Source: Flavobacterium circumlabens
Lineage (GTDB): Bacteria; Bacteroidota; Bacteroidia; Flavobacteriales; Flavobacteriaceae
DNA: 64,000 nt
Reading direction: 5' to 3'
Assembly (NCBI RefSeq): GCF_004345565.1
Contig: NZ_SLWA01000008.1
Span: forward strand, 62,001-126,000
Shown: in pieces, positions 34,332 through 42,746 of the stretch
How the letters are laid out: every line of letters begins with the position of its first letter
Numbering within the stretch: the first letter of the stretch is position 1
The notes under the pieces: model-generated
Told to the model about the DNA's origin: nothing
Databases searched by the model: none
The model's input: only the letters and a program-made list of their open reading frames with translations
Position numbers and translations under genes: made by a program

Positions 34332-35195
34332 TTATCTTGACTTGAAATACCCCAGTAATTTAGTTACGTAATTCTCATCGACTCTTGTGTTCACAACACC
34401 TGCGCCGGATTTGCTAAAAATATCCTTGAAATAATTTACTCGTTCCTGATAATGTTTTTCGTAATTCATTCGCACCGATTTTGAGCCTGTGTCAACCAAT
34501 TGAACTTTTCCGGTTTCGGCGTCAAGCATGCTGACCATTCCTAAATTAGGGATTTTTTCTTCGCGGATATCGTAAACACGGACACCTGTTATGTCGTGTT
34601 TTTTGGAAGCAATTTTTAAAGTCTGCTCGTAATTTTCAGACATAAAATCAGAAATTACAAAAACAATCGCTTTCTTTTTCTGAGTTCCTGATAAAAACTT
34701 CAAAGCCTGTGCAATGTCTGTTTTTTGACTTTTAGGTTCAAACTCGATCAATTCGCGAATAATCCTTAAAACATGGGAACGACCCTTTTTTGGCGGAATA
34801 TACAATTCTACATTGTCCGAAAAAAGAATTAAACCAATCTTATCGTTATTTTGTGTAGCCGAAAAAGCCATCGTTGCCGCTATTTCGGTTACGATGTCTT
34901 TTTTAAACTGATTTTTTGATCCAAAACCTTCAGAACCCGAAATATCAACCATTAAAACCATGGTCAGCTCTCGCTCTTCTTCAAAAACTTTTACGTGAGC
35001 TTCGTTATAACGCGCAGTCACATTCCAGTCGATGTTACGGATATCATCGCCATATTGGTATTGACGCACTTCACTAAAAGTCATCCCGCGTCCCTTAAAT
35101 GAAGAGTGGTATTCTCCCGAAAAGATATGATTACTCAGCCTTTTGGTTTTGATTTCTATTTTCCGTACTTTTTTTAAAAGCTCTTTTGTATCCAT
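34332..35195 (-). CDS. DUF58 family protein
   Basis: The 287-residue soluble protein begins with KIEIKTKRLSNHIFSGEYHSSFKGRGMTFSEVRQYQYGDD, of which the GxGxxFxExRxYxxGDDxRxIDW pattern is the DUF58 signature (about 33-57). A VWA-like segment follows, with MVDISGSEGFG near 86-96. The gene lies directly after moxR, the standard arrangement for MoxR ATPase partners. The predicted role is adaptor of MoxR in assembling envelope complexes. Confidence 0.93.
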   Translation of the reverse strand: MDTKELLKKVRKIEIKTKRLSNHIFSGEYHSSFKGRGMTFSEVRQYQYGDDIRNIDWNVTARYNEAHVKVFEEERELTMVLMVDISGSEGFGSKNQFKKDIVTEIAATMAFSATQNNDKIGLILFSDNVELYIPPKKGRSHVLRIIRELIEFEPKSQKTDIAQALKFLSGTQKKKAIVFVISDFMSENYEQTLKIASKKHDITGVRVYDIREEKIPNLGMVSMLDAETGKVQLVDTGSKSVRMNYEKHYQERVNYFKDIFSKSGAGVVNTRVDENYVTKLLGYFKSR

Positions 35196-35275
35196 TTGAT
35201 TTGTTTAAAGTTTAAAAATTTCAGGTTTCAGGTTTGCTTTACAACAACCTGAAACCTGAAACCTGAAACAAATTT
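35196..35275. repeat. Inverted CAGGTTT repeats between moxR and DUF58
   Basis: The 80-nt spacer contains TTTCAGGTTTCAGGTTTG on one side and CAACCTGAAACCTGAAAC plus CTGAAAC on the other: two to three 7-nt direct units in each arm. The palindrome could lower read-through from moxR to the downstream genes. Confidence 0.75.
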
Positions 35276-36280
35276 TTAAGGTACTTCAATCTCGTTTACG
35301 ATTTTGTTGATAATGTCTACAGAAGTAATGTTTTCGGCTTCAGCCTCGTAGGTGATTCCAACTCTGTGACGTAAAACATCATGCACAACAGCACGAACAT
35401 CCTCAGGAATTACATAACCACGGCGTTTGATGAAAGCGTAACATTTTGCTGCATTGGCTAAATTGATACTTCCACGTGGTGATGCTCCAAAACTAATAAG
35501 AGGTTTTAAGTCTGCCAGTTTGTACTTCTCCGGATAACGGGTAGCAAAGATGATATCTAAGATATATTTTTCGATTTTTTCGTCCATGTAAACTTCACGG
35601 ACAGCTTCCTGTGCGCGTAAAATTTGTTCAACGGAAACTACAGCATTTACTTTTTCGTAACTTCCTTTCAGGTTTTGACGAATTACAAAACGCTCTTCGT
35701 CGATTTTTGGGTAGTCAATTACCGTTTTCAACATAAAACGATCGACCTGTGCTTCAGGAAGCTGGTATGTTCCTTCTTGTTCAACAGGGTTTTGTGTAGC
35801 AAGTACTAAAAACGGGCGGTCTAGTTTGAAAGTAGTATCGCCAATAGTAACTTGTTTTTCCTGCATCGCCTCCAAAAGTGCTGATTGTACTTTCGCGGGA
35901 GCACGGTTAATCTCATCGGCAAGCACGAAATTGGCGAAGATTGGCCCTTTCTTAATAGAAAATTCGTTTGCTTTGATGTTGTAAATCATTGTTCCGACTA
36001 CATCGGCAGGTAATAAGTCAGGTGTAAACTGAATACGGCTGAAAGAACCCTGAACAGCTTGTGACAAAGTATTAATGGCTAAAGTTTTGGCCAGTCCCGG
36101 AACACCTTCCAATAAAATATGACCCTGTCCTAAAAGACCAATTAATAAACGCTCGACCATATGTTTCTGGCCCACAATAACTTTGTTCATCTCCATTGTA
36201 AGAAGGTCTATAAAAGCACTTTCTCTTTCAATTTTTTCATTTATCGCTCTAATGTCTAAAGTCGTTGTATTTTCTTCCAT
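35276..36280 (-). CDS. MoxR family AAA+ ATPase
   Basis: The 334-residue ATPase carries Walker A GVPGLAKT near residue 79-86, Walker B LADEINRAPAKVQSALLEAM near 140-158, sensor 1 LATQNPVEQEGTYQLPEAQVDRF split around 180-202 and an arginine-finger region LISFGASPRGSI near 284. MoxR enzymes act as chaperones that assemble or load cofactors into VWA-type partners. It is the first gene of the bat operon. The 223-nt upstream gap has no clear TAnnTTTG promoter match. Confidence 0.94.
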   Translation of the reverse strand: MEENTTTLDIRAINEKIERESAFIDLLTMEMNKVIVGQKHMVERLLIGLLGQGHILLEGVPGLAKTLAINTLSQAVQGSFSRIQFTPDLLPADVVGTMIYNIKANEFSIKKGPIFANFVLADEINRAPAKVQSALLEAMQEKQVTIGDTTFKLDRPFLVLATQNPVEQEGTYQLPEAQVDRFMLKTVIDYPKIDEERFVIRQNLKGSYEKVNAVVSVEQILRAQEAVREVYMDEKIEKYILDIIFATRYPEKYKLADLKPLISFGASPRGSINLANAAKCYAFIKRRGYVIPEDVRAVVHDVLRHRVGITYEAEAENITSVDIINKIVNEIEVP

Positions 36281-36503
36281 ATAAATATTTTTAAAACCTT
36301 TTTAAGACGTTGATTTATGTGCCTAACTTTTGAGAGTGCAAATTGAATATTTTTTGAGAAGTAAGATGTTAAAGAATGGTTAAAACTTCGACCAATGACC
36401 TAATTTTAAGGACGAATTGTGAATCTATTTTTATATTTTTAAGAACTTTGGTGATTATGCTGTAGAAAAGCATATTTAATACCAAAAATAACGCAATATT
36501 ACC

Positions 36504-37379
36504 ATGAGCAAAACAACATTATCGCCTATAATTTCGGGCACTATGAATTGGGGGGTATGGGACAAAAACCTTACATCTAAGGAAATGGAAAACATGATAC
36601 AAATCTGTATCGAAAATAAAATCACCACTTTTGATCACGCCGATATTTACGGATCTTATACCACGGAAGCCGACTTTGGAAAAGCTTTTCACTCCAGTAA
36701 AATTGACCGTGAAAAATTACAGCTTATCACCAAATGCGGAATCCGCATGATTGCTGAAAATCGTCCCGAAAATAAAATTAAGCATTATGACTATTCCAAA
36801 GAATATATTATAGGGTCTGCTGAAGAATCGTTGAAAAAATTAAAAACAGATTATGTTGATGTTTTTTTATTGCACAGACCAAGTCCGTTGATGCAGGCTG
36901 ATGAAATTGCCGAAGCGGTCGAGAAATTAAAGACTGAAGGGAAAATCATAGATTTTGGACTTTCCAATTTTACCAGTTCCCAAACGGAGTTGATTCGCCA
37001 GAAAACAGAAGTAAGTTACAATCAGGTGCAGTTTTCGGCAACACATTTTGAACCGATGAAGGACGGAAGTTTAGATTATATGCAAACGCACGGAATCAGA
37101 CCCTTGTCATGGAATCCGCTTGGAACTGTCTTTAGGGAAGATACCAAGAAAACACGTCGTTTGAAGAAATTGCTTTCCACTTTAGTAGAAAAATACCATT
37201 TTGGTTCGGATACACTTCTGCTTTCCTGGATTTTAAAACATCCCGCAAAAGTTATTCCCATCGCCGGAACAGTAAACATTGCCAGAATTCAATCTTTAAT
37301 GAAAGCAGTCGAATTAGAAATGGATAAAGAAGACTGGTTTGCCATCTGGACTGAAAGTATGGGCGACGATGTAGCCTAG
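36504..37379 (+). CDS. Aldo/keto reductase
   Basis: The 291-residue NADPH enzyme of the AKR barrel has the catalytic set DHADIYG (Asp and Tyr, near 43-49), ITKCG (Lys, near 78) and LLHRPSP (His, near 125). Later blocks DFGLSNF and SWILKHPAKVIPIAGT match the NADP-binding end of the YdhF/YajO-type groups. It likely reduces aldehydes or ketones of unknown identity. It precedes an SDR gene on the same strand, with a repeat element between them. Confidence 0.92.
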   Translation: MSKTTLSPIISGTMNWGVWDKNLTSKEMENMIQICIENKITTFDHADIYGSYTTEADFGKAFHSSKIDREKLQLITKCGIRMIAENRPENKIKHYDYSKEYIIGSAEESLKKLKTDYVDVFLLHRPSPLMQADEIAEAVEKLKTEGKIIDFGLSNFTSSQTELIRQKTEVSYNQVQFSATHFEPMKDGSLDYMQTHGIRPLSWNPLGTVFREDTKKTRRLKKLLSTLVEKYHFGSDTLLLSWILKHPAKVIPIAGTVNIARIQSLMKAVELEMDKEDWFAIWTESMGDDVA

Positions 37380-37442
37380 TTTTCACTGTCAGTATTCAGT
37401 ATTCAGCCATAGAGGTTGTAATATGTTTTGAACATAAAATAA

Positions 37443-37494
37443 TAGCCACAGATTATTAGATTTTCACAGATTTAAGATCATTTAATCTGTGGCA
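37443..37494. repeat. Intergenic palindrome of the GCCACAGATT type
   Basis: GCCACAGATTATTAGATTT and its inverse ATTTAATCTGTGGC flank a short spacer upstream of the SDR gene. A GTG inside the right arm could open the SDR frame 24 nt earlier, but the downstream ATG is preferred. A related element lies at 6903-6962. Confidence 0.7.
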
Positions 37495-37512
37495 AAAAAA
37501 ATAAAAAGCAGC

Positions 37513-38268
37513 ATGAAAAAAACAGTTTTAATTACTGGAGCCACAAGCGGGATTGGAAAAGCAACCGCTCAGATACTGGCCAGAAATAACTATAAAATTA
37601 TCCTTTGCGGAAGACGTAAAGAACGTTTGGACGAACTTGAAAAAGAACTTTCTGCTTTTACGGAAGTCCATTCGCTTTCTTTTGATGTTCGTGATAAAGA
37701 GACAGTTTTTTCAACTATAAACTCATTGCCAACAGAATTTTCGCAAATTGATGTTTTAATTAATAATGCCGGAAATGCTCATGGTCTGGATCCAATTCAA
37801 AATGGAAATACTGACGATTGGGATGCTATGATCGATATTAATGTGAAAGGACTTTTGTATGTTTCAAAGGCTATTATTCCACAAATGATCGAAAGAAAAG
37901 CGGGACATATTATCAATATTGGTTCTATTGCGGGTAAAGAAGTTTATCCGAATGGAAATGTTTATTGCGCCTCAAAACATGCTGTTGATGCTATTAATAA
38001 CGGAATGCGAATGGACTTGAATCCATACGGAATTAGAGTAGGAGCAATTCATCCGGGAATGGTTGAAACCGAATTTAGTGAAGTTCGTTTTAAAGGCGAT
38101 GCAGATAGAGCGTCGAATGTTTATAAAGGTTTGGATGCTTTACAAGCGGAAGATATTGCGGATATTATTCATTTTGTGGTTTCGAGAAAATACCATGTAA
38201 ACATTGCGGATTTAATTGTATATCCGACGGCGCAAGCCTCGGCAACAATTGTCAAGAAGAATGTTTAG
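37513..38268 (+). CDS. Short-chain dehydrogenase/reductase (SDR)
   Basis: The 251-residue protein from the ATG at 37513 is a classical SDR: TGATSGIGKA nucleotide motif at 8-17, NNAGNAHG near 85, the catalytic Ser in INIGSIAGKE and Tyr-x-x-x-Lys in VYCASKHA near 152-159. The later NPYGIRVGAIHPGMVETEF block is typical of the YdfG-like group, which reduces serine-like 3-hydroxy acids and small carbonyls. The upstream GTG at 37489 lies in a repeat and is unlikely. It may be co-transcribed with the aldo/keto reductase. Confidence 0.93.
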   Translation: MKKTVLITGATSGIGKATAQILARNNYKIILCGRRKERLDELEKELSAFTEVHSLSFDVRDKETVFSTINSLPTEFSQIDVLINNAGNAHGLDPIQNGNTDDWDAMIDINVKGLLYVSKAIIPQMIERKAGHIINIGSIAGKEVYPNGNVYCASKHAVDAINNGMRMDLNPYGIRVGAIHPGMVETEFSEVRFKGDADRASNVYKGLDALQAEDIADIIHFVVSRKYHVNIADLIVYPTAQASATIVKKNV

Positions 38269-38275
38269 ATTATTT

Positions 38276-38400
38276 GACGTTGGACTTCTTAGATTTTAGA
38301 CTAGCTTAGACAGCGAGATTTAAAATTGTTAAATCTAAAAATTTAAGAAGTCCAACGTCTAAGAAGTCTAAAAATCTAACATCTAAGAAGTCTAAACTAA
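38276..38400. repeat. Palindrome and direct repeats of the AAGAAGTCTAA type
   Basis: Left arm 38276-38299 (GACGTTGGACTTCTTAGAT) pairs with 38339-38359 at about 20 of 21 positions. Three direct units AAGAAGTCCAACGTCT, AAGAAGTCTAAAAATCT and AAGAAGTCTAAAC then run up to the ATG of the next gene. Similar units occur at 34275-34325. Confidence 0.8.
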
Positions 38401-39540
38401 ATGATCAACAAACGTCTTTTAATAAAAAATTTACTCGCTCATAATGACGAGAGCAGTTTTTATGACAAAAAAAGACAGTTGAACCTGCACACCCGTGAAG
38501 GAAAGGGAAAGTTTCTGAAACACATTTGTGCCTTATCCAATTCAAATCCTACCAATAATTCGTATATCGTTGTTGGTGTTGAAGATCAGGATAATGAAAT
38601 TGTCGGGGATGATTTCTTTGATGACAGCCGGATTCAGAATCTGGTGAATGCTTTTTTAGAAAATCCGCCTAAAATTCAATACGAGAATGTGCCTTTTCCG
38701 AATCTTCCAAAAGATAAAGTGATCGGTCTGGTGACCATTAAACCCAAAAATAAGATATCTTACTTTAAGAAAGGAATACATACCATTGTTGCCAATAGTG
38801 TTTTTGTGAGGCGTGGCAGCAATTCGGTTCCTGTTGAAGGGGAGATTGAAAAGAATTACCAAAATACGGAAACCGTTATTGGAATCGAAAACAATTCCCG
38901 AAACAGTATTCAGTATACACTGGACGGCGTTATCGATTTTATGAATTTCAGGCATAAAGATATGTCGCCGAAATACAATGTTTTTAAAGAATTGTTTGTG
39001 ATCTGTTGGGCCGGAGTTCCTAAAAAATCCAGAGATAAAACTTTTTTGTCGCGGGTAGATATCGAATTAATCAACGAACAGATTAAACTTTTTTATTCGG
39101 CTCAGGATGTAGTTACCATTGTTTTTGATGATGATAGTTTTACCATTACGGAGTATGTTCCGTTAGGCTTGAATGATAAAACGAGTTATTACCCTTTAGA
39201 GGAACAAACCATCCGGTTTTTTGATAACGGCTATTATAAGATTGATCGCAAAATGCTTTTTCAGCCACCGGAATTCAACCGAAGAATGCTGTACCATATT
39301 TACAATTCAAATGTCACATTGCTTCAGAAATTACAAAAGGGATTTACGCTTTCTGAACGCGAAATGTTTGATTTAGAAAATCTTCCCTCTACTTTTATGA
39401 TTTGCTATCTGAATGGGTTTGATGATGCCAGGCAAAAATTAATAGATTCTAAACCACTTTTAAAACCTTACGGGCAGGTATATTTATCTTTTAAAGAAGC
39501 ATTGCGAATTTTGCGTAAAATGAAATACGACGTTCAGTAG
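38401..39540 (+). CDS. AlbA_2 domain protein
   Basis: The 379-residue protein has an AlbA_2 (Schlafen-type, PF04326) domain in its first 150 residues: DKKRQLNLHTREGKGKFLKHICALSN (split), NSYIVVGVEDQDNEIVG and VFVRRGSNSVP, the three characteristic blocks. The rest, rich in aromatic residues, is not recognised and shows no helicase or DNA-binding motif. AlbA_2 proteins include transcription regulators and defence-linked proteins. It stands alone, directly after a repeat element, convergent with a DUF3298 gene. Confidence 0.82.
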   Translation: MINKRLLIKNLLAHNDESSFYDKKRQLNLHTREGKGKFLKHICALSNSNPTNNSYIVVGVEDQDNEIVGDDFFDDSRIQNLVNAFLENPPKIQYENVPFPNLPKDKVIGLVTIKPKNKISYFKKGIHTIVANSVFVRRGSNSVPVEGEIEKNYQNTETVIGIENNSRNSIQYTLDGVIDFMNFRHKDMSPKYNVFKELFVICWAGVPKKSRDKTFLSRVDIELINEQIKLFYSAQDVVTIVFDDDSFTITEYVPLGLNDKTSYYPLEEQTIRFFDNGYYKIDRKMLFQPPEFNRRMLYHIYNSNVTLLQKLQKGFTLSEREMFDLENLPSTFMICYLNGFDDARQKLIDSKPLLKPYGQVYLSFKEALRILRKMKYDVQ

Positions 39541-39576
39541 GAAAGTTTAAAGTTGCAGAAACTCAAGCGGGAAAAT

Positions 39577-40320
39577 TTATTGGTAGCGTAAATATGTACT
39601 GACTTTGTCGTACGGGAAAAGAATTTCCTTGGCTCCTTCTGCATAAGAAGCTGCTTCATAGGAATTGTAATATAATAGCAATCCGTCTTCTGTATAAAAA
39701 ATATTCTGCGGCAGTTGAAATTGATCGTTTTCAAACATTAGTCCGGTAGCGTTGATATTGGCTTTTTCCGGTATATTGTATTTGGCACGGAATTCTTTTT
39801 CGGCAAAAACCTTAAACTCTTTTGGATTTTTGAAAATCTGATCGTTAAAAAGTGTTTTTCCGGTTTTTGGATTGAATAATAAAGAGCGGAAACCCTGATA
39901 ACCGTGAGCTCCTCCGGTAAAAGTGTAATGATCAATTTTTATATTCAGGACTTGTTCCGATTGAAATTCGATATTGCCCGTAATTTTGGCTTCCCAGCCA
40001 TAAGTTTCACTCGGGAATTTTTTATGCATTTCTTCATAAGAAGCAATAAATGAGGAAGCTAATGTAATATAGTCGGATGCTTTTAATGGTTTTTCTTCAA
40101 AATAAACAATTTCCTTTACTGTCGAATATATTTTTTTATTAATGCTGTCCGCAATGATCTTACTGTTTTTTGCAATTGGAATATCGATTTTAATATAGGG
40201 GCAATCTTTATCGCAGGGCAGGGTGGTTTTTTTTTCAAATGTTTCATTCTCAAATGAAAGCTCTTTGTTACAACTAATGCATATCAGAAACAAAAAGACT
40301 AAAAAAGTATACTGTTTCAT
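39577..40320 (-). CDS. DUF3298/DUF4163 lipoprotein (RsiV-like)
   Basis: The 247-residue protein has a lipoprotein signal QYTFLVFLFLICISC with Cys at residue 17. The N-terminal DUF4163 part has IKIDIPIAKNSKIIADSINKKIY; the C-terminal DUF3298 part has HYTFTGGAHGYQGFRSLLFNP and ILFPYDKVSTYL. In Bacillus the RsiV extracellular domain binds lysozyme; here the protein is a surface or periplasmic lipoprotein of unknown partner. The gene is alone on the minus strand. Confidence 0.88.
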   Translation of the reverse strand: MKQYTFLVFLFLICISCNKELSFENETFEKKTTLPCDKDCPYIKIDIPIAKNSKIIADSINKKIYSTVKEIVYFEEKPLKASDYITLASSFIASYEEMHKKFPSETYGWEAKITGNIEFQSEQVLNIKIDHYTFTGGAHGYQGFRSLLFNPKTGKTLFNDQIFKNPKEFKVFAEKEFRAKYNIPEKANINATGLMFENDQFQLPQNIFYTEDGLLLYYNSYEAASYAEGAKEILFPYDKVSTYLRYQ

Positions 40321-40425
40321 GTCTAAAAGTGTTAATTATATACAAAGGTAAGAAGTTGTGGCTGGATTAAAATAAATTAAACGGTAAATTTGTACTGTTA
40401 AATTAGGTCTAAAAAACGTAACTAT

Positions 40426-41568
40426 ATGAAATTCAACACAAAAGTAATACATGGTGGTCAGCATCATGATCCAAGTACAGGAGCTGTTATGCCTCCTGTA
40501 TATCAAACTTCAACTTATGTTCAGACAAGTCCGGGACAGCCTTTGGGGGATTATGAATATAGCAGGGCTGCAAATCCTACCCGTACGGCATTAGAAAACG
40601 CTTTGGCGAGTATTGAGAATGGTACACGCGGATTGGCTTTTTCATCTGGTCTGGCAGCGACAGATTGTATTTTGAGAGGGTTTAAAGCCGGAGACGAGGT
40701 AATCGCGATGGATGATTTATATGGCGGAACCTATAGAATGTTTTCCAGAATTTATAAAGATTCAGGGATTAAGTTTCATTTTGTTGATATGACCGATATT
40801 GCAAAACTGAAGTCCTTAATCAATGAGAATACAAAATTGATTTGGGTTGAAACCCCAACAAATCCATTAATGAAACTGGCAGATATCCAGGAAATTTCAA
40901 AAATCACCAAAGAGCATAAAATCTGGTTAGCTGTCGATAATACGTTTGCAACACCTTATCTGCAAAAACCTCTTGATCTGGGTGCTGATATCGTGATGCA
41001 CTCTGCTACAAAATATTTAGGTGGTCACTCTGATGTTATTGCAGGAGCCTTGATCGTAAAGGATGAGGCTTTAGGAGAACAACTGCATTTTCAACAATTT
41101 GCAACCGGAGCGACACTTGGACCAATGGATAGTTTTTTGGTTTTGAGAGGAATTAAAACGCTTTCATTAAGAGTACAAAGACATTGCGAAAATGGAGAAA
41201 AAGTGGTGGAGTACCTCACGAAACATCCAAAAATAAAAACAGTTTATTACCCTGGATTGCCAAGTCATCCTTTTCATGAAATTGCCAAAAAACAAATGAA
41301 AGGTTTTGGAGGAATGGTTTCTTTTACTTTTAATTCAGGTAAAAAAGAAGATTCAATTGCATTTTTGGAAAAACTTAAAGTTTTCACCCTGGCAGAATCA
41401 TTGGGTGGAGTAGAATCATTGGCCAATCATCCTGCTTTAATGACACACGCTTCTATTCCTGCGGATAAAAGAGCTGAGGTTGGTATCACTGATGATTTAG
41501 TTCGATTGAGTGTTGGAATTGAGGATGCAGAAGATTTAATAGCCGATTTAGAACAGGCACTAGCCTAA
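40426..41568 (+). CDS. Cystathionine gamma-synthase / trans-sulfuration PLP enzyme
   Basis: The 380-residue PLP enzyme belongs to the Cys/Met metabolism family: DYEYSRAANPTRTALE near 40-55, SSGLAATDC near 75, WVETPTNPLMKLADI near 143 and the PLP lysine in MHSATKYLGGHSDVIAGAL near 197. The C-terminal ESLGGVESLANHPALMTHA is conserved in the family. It may be cystathionine gamma-synthase or gamma-lyase; these cannot be told apart by motif alone. It has its own terminator. Confidence 0.93.
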   Translation: MKFNTKVIHGGQHHDPSTGAVMPPVYQTSTYVQTSPGQPLGDYEYSRAANPTRTALENALASIENGTRGLAFSSGLAATDCILRGFKAGDEVIAMDDLYGGTYRMFSRIYKDSGIKFHFVDMTDIAKLKSLINENTKLIWVETPTNPLMKLADIQEISKITKEHKIWLAVDNTFATPYLQKPLDLGADIVMHSATKYLGGHSDVIAGALIVKDEALGEQLHFQQFATGATLGPMDSFLVLRGIKTLSLRVQRHCENGEKVVEYLTKHPKIKTVYYPGLPSHPFHEIAKKQMKGFGGMVSFTFNSGKKEDSIAFLEKLKVFTLAESLGGVESLANHPALMTHASIPADKRAEVGITDDLVRLSVGIEDAEDLIADLEQALA

Positions 41569-41573
41569 AAAAA

Positions 41574-41606
41574 CAAAACCCCAATTCGAAAGAGTTGGGG
41601 TTTTTT
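41574..41606. terminator. Bidirectional terminator after the PLP enzyme gene
   Basis: The hairpin AAAACCCCAA / TTGGGGTTTT has a short loop and T-runs on both strands. It separates the PLP gene from the convergent barrel protein gene. Confidence 0.9.
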
Positions 41607-41629
41607 GCTTTATATTTATTTTGTAAATT

Positions 41630-42421
41630 CTAGAAATCCAGATAGAAGATGTAACCTGCGTTAACCCATACTTGTGAATCATTAGACTTGTTTTCTTTGT
41701 ACATGTCTTTGTTAGGGTTTAATCCGTCAACCCAGTCAGAGCTAAAACCCTGATAACGGATATCAAGCATTAAATCGCTCATTTCTGATAACTTGTAATG
41801 AACACCTACACCGGTTACAAGAGATAAAACTACACCAGTTTCGGTAGAAAATCCAAATTGACGACCATCCGAAGGGGTTAAGTATTTTGGATAAGTGGTG
41901 GCCGAAGTTCCCAAAGGACCTAATGACGAACCTACTTTTGTTGAATAATAACTAACCTGAAGTCCTAAACTTACGTAAGGACTAAAACTGCCAATGGTGT
42001 TTTCATAATCATGTATTTTCATAAATGGGGAAAATTCCAATTGGGTACCCAGATTTAATAACGTAGAACTGCCGGTCATGGCTTTCAGTTGTTCTGTTGT
42101 AATCTTAGGCGGATTTCTGTCAACATCTTCTCCAAAATGTTTTAAATCGGTTTTGTTGAATGATAATTCCGATCTTACTTTGAAATGTTCTGAAAAAAAA
42201 CGATCTCTGTTACTGTTCGACGAAAAGTTGATAAAGTGAACGATTCCTACTCCAAATCCGGTATTTCCGACATTCGTTTTAAAATCGTGTCTTTGTCCAT
42301 AATCGGATTGAAAAGATACGGGGCCGAATATTATTCCTACTTCTTGTGCAATAGACTGGGCATTTGCAGTAGTTGAAATTCCTAATAAGGCGAATAATGT
42401 GAGTACTATAGGTTTAAGCAT
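41630..42421 (-). CDS. Outer-membrane beta-barrel protein
   Basis: The 263-residue protein has a signal peptide (PIVLTLFALLGISTTANAQ) and then alternating beta strands with glycine and aromatic residues (FGVGIVHFINFSS, FSPYVSLGLQVSYYS, MLDIRYQGFSSDW) ending in WVNAGYIFYLDF, a typical C-terminal outer-membrane signature. It fits the Outer-membrane-protein-beta-barrel superfamily with no assigned substrate. It is alone on the minus strand. Confidence 0.85.
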   Translation of the reverse strand: MLKPIVLTLFALLGISTTANAQSIAQEVGIIFGPVSFQSDYGQRHDFKTNVGNTGFGVGIVHFINFSSNSNRDRFFSEHFKVRSELSFNKTDLKHFGEDVDRNPPKITTEQLKAMTGSSTLLNLGTQLEFSPFMKIHDYENTIGSFSPYVSLGLQVSYYSTKVGSSLGPLGTSATTYPKYLTPSDGRQFGFSTETGVVLSLVTGVGVHYKLSEMSDLMLDIRYQGFSSDWVDGLNPNKDMYKENKSNDSQVWVNAGYIFYLDF

Positions 42422-42746
42422 GAGTTTGGGCTTTCAAATCTTGAGCAAATATATAAAAAACATGTACGATTCAAAATATAATATTGTCCTATTAGAAAAT
42501 AAGTAGCAAAATACTTAATTTGCTAACTTTAATTCGGTTGTTTTGATGTAAATTTAGAACTGTAAAATGCTATTTTTAGGATTGTTTGAAAAATTTACAA
42601 TTCGGTGATTGAAACAAAAAAAAATAACATTGAATTATCATTTTACTATATCTTTGTGTGTCAAAACGAAAACGTTTTCTTAAACGTGTTTTCTAAGATT
42701 AAAAGAGTCAAAAATAAAATAATTTACTAGAATAATTTATTTAGAA
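42422..42746. other. 325-nt intergenic region upstream of gdhA
   Basis: It contains a TATCTTTG -7 box (42649-42656) and a perfect 12-nt palindrome (42668-42679) for gdhA. The rest of the region is A/T-rich and shows no other element; the promoter of the divergent barrel gene is not evident. Confidence 0.6.
42649..42679 (+). promoter_or_regulatory. gdhA promoter box with overlapping palindromic operator
   Basis: TATCTTTG (42649-42656) fits the -7 consensus. A TTG lies 16 nt upstream, a shorter spacing than the usual 19. The perfect palindrome GAAAACGTTTTC at 42668-42679 sits just downstream, where a repressor would block initiation. The half-site AACGTT resembles LacI-family operators. Confidence 0.5.

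Noticed and set aside
38656..38955. Minus-strand ORF inside the AlbA_2 gene
   Set aside because: It is a shadow without recognisable domain or promoter; the plus frame has clear family motifs.
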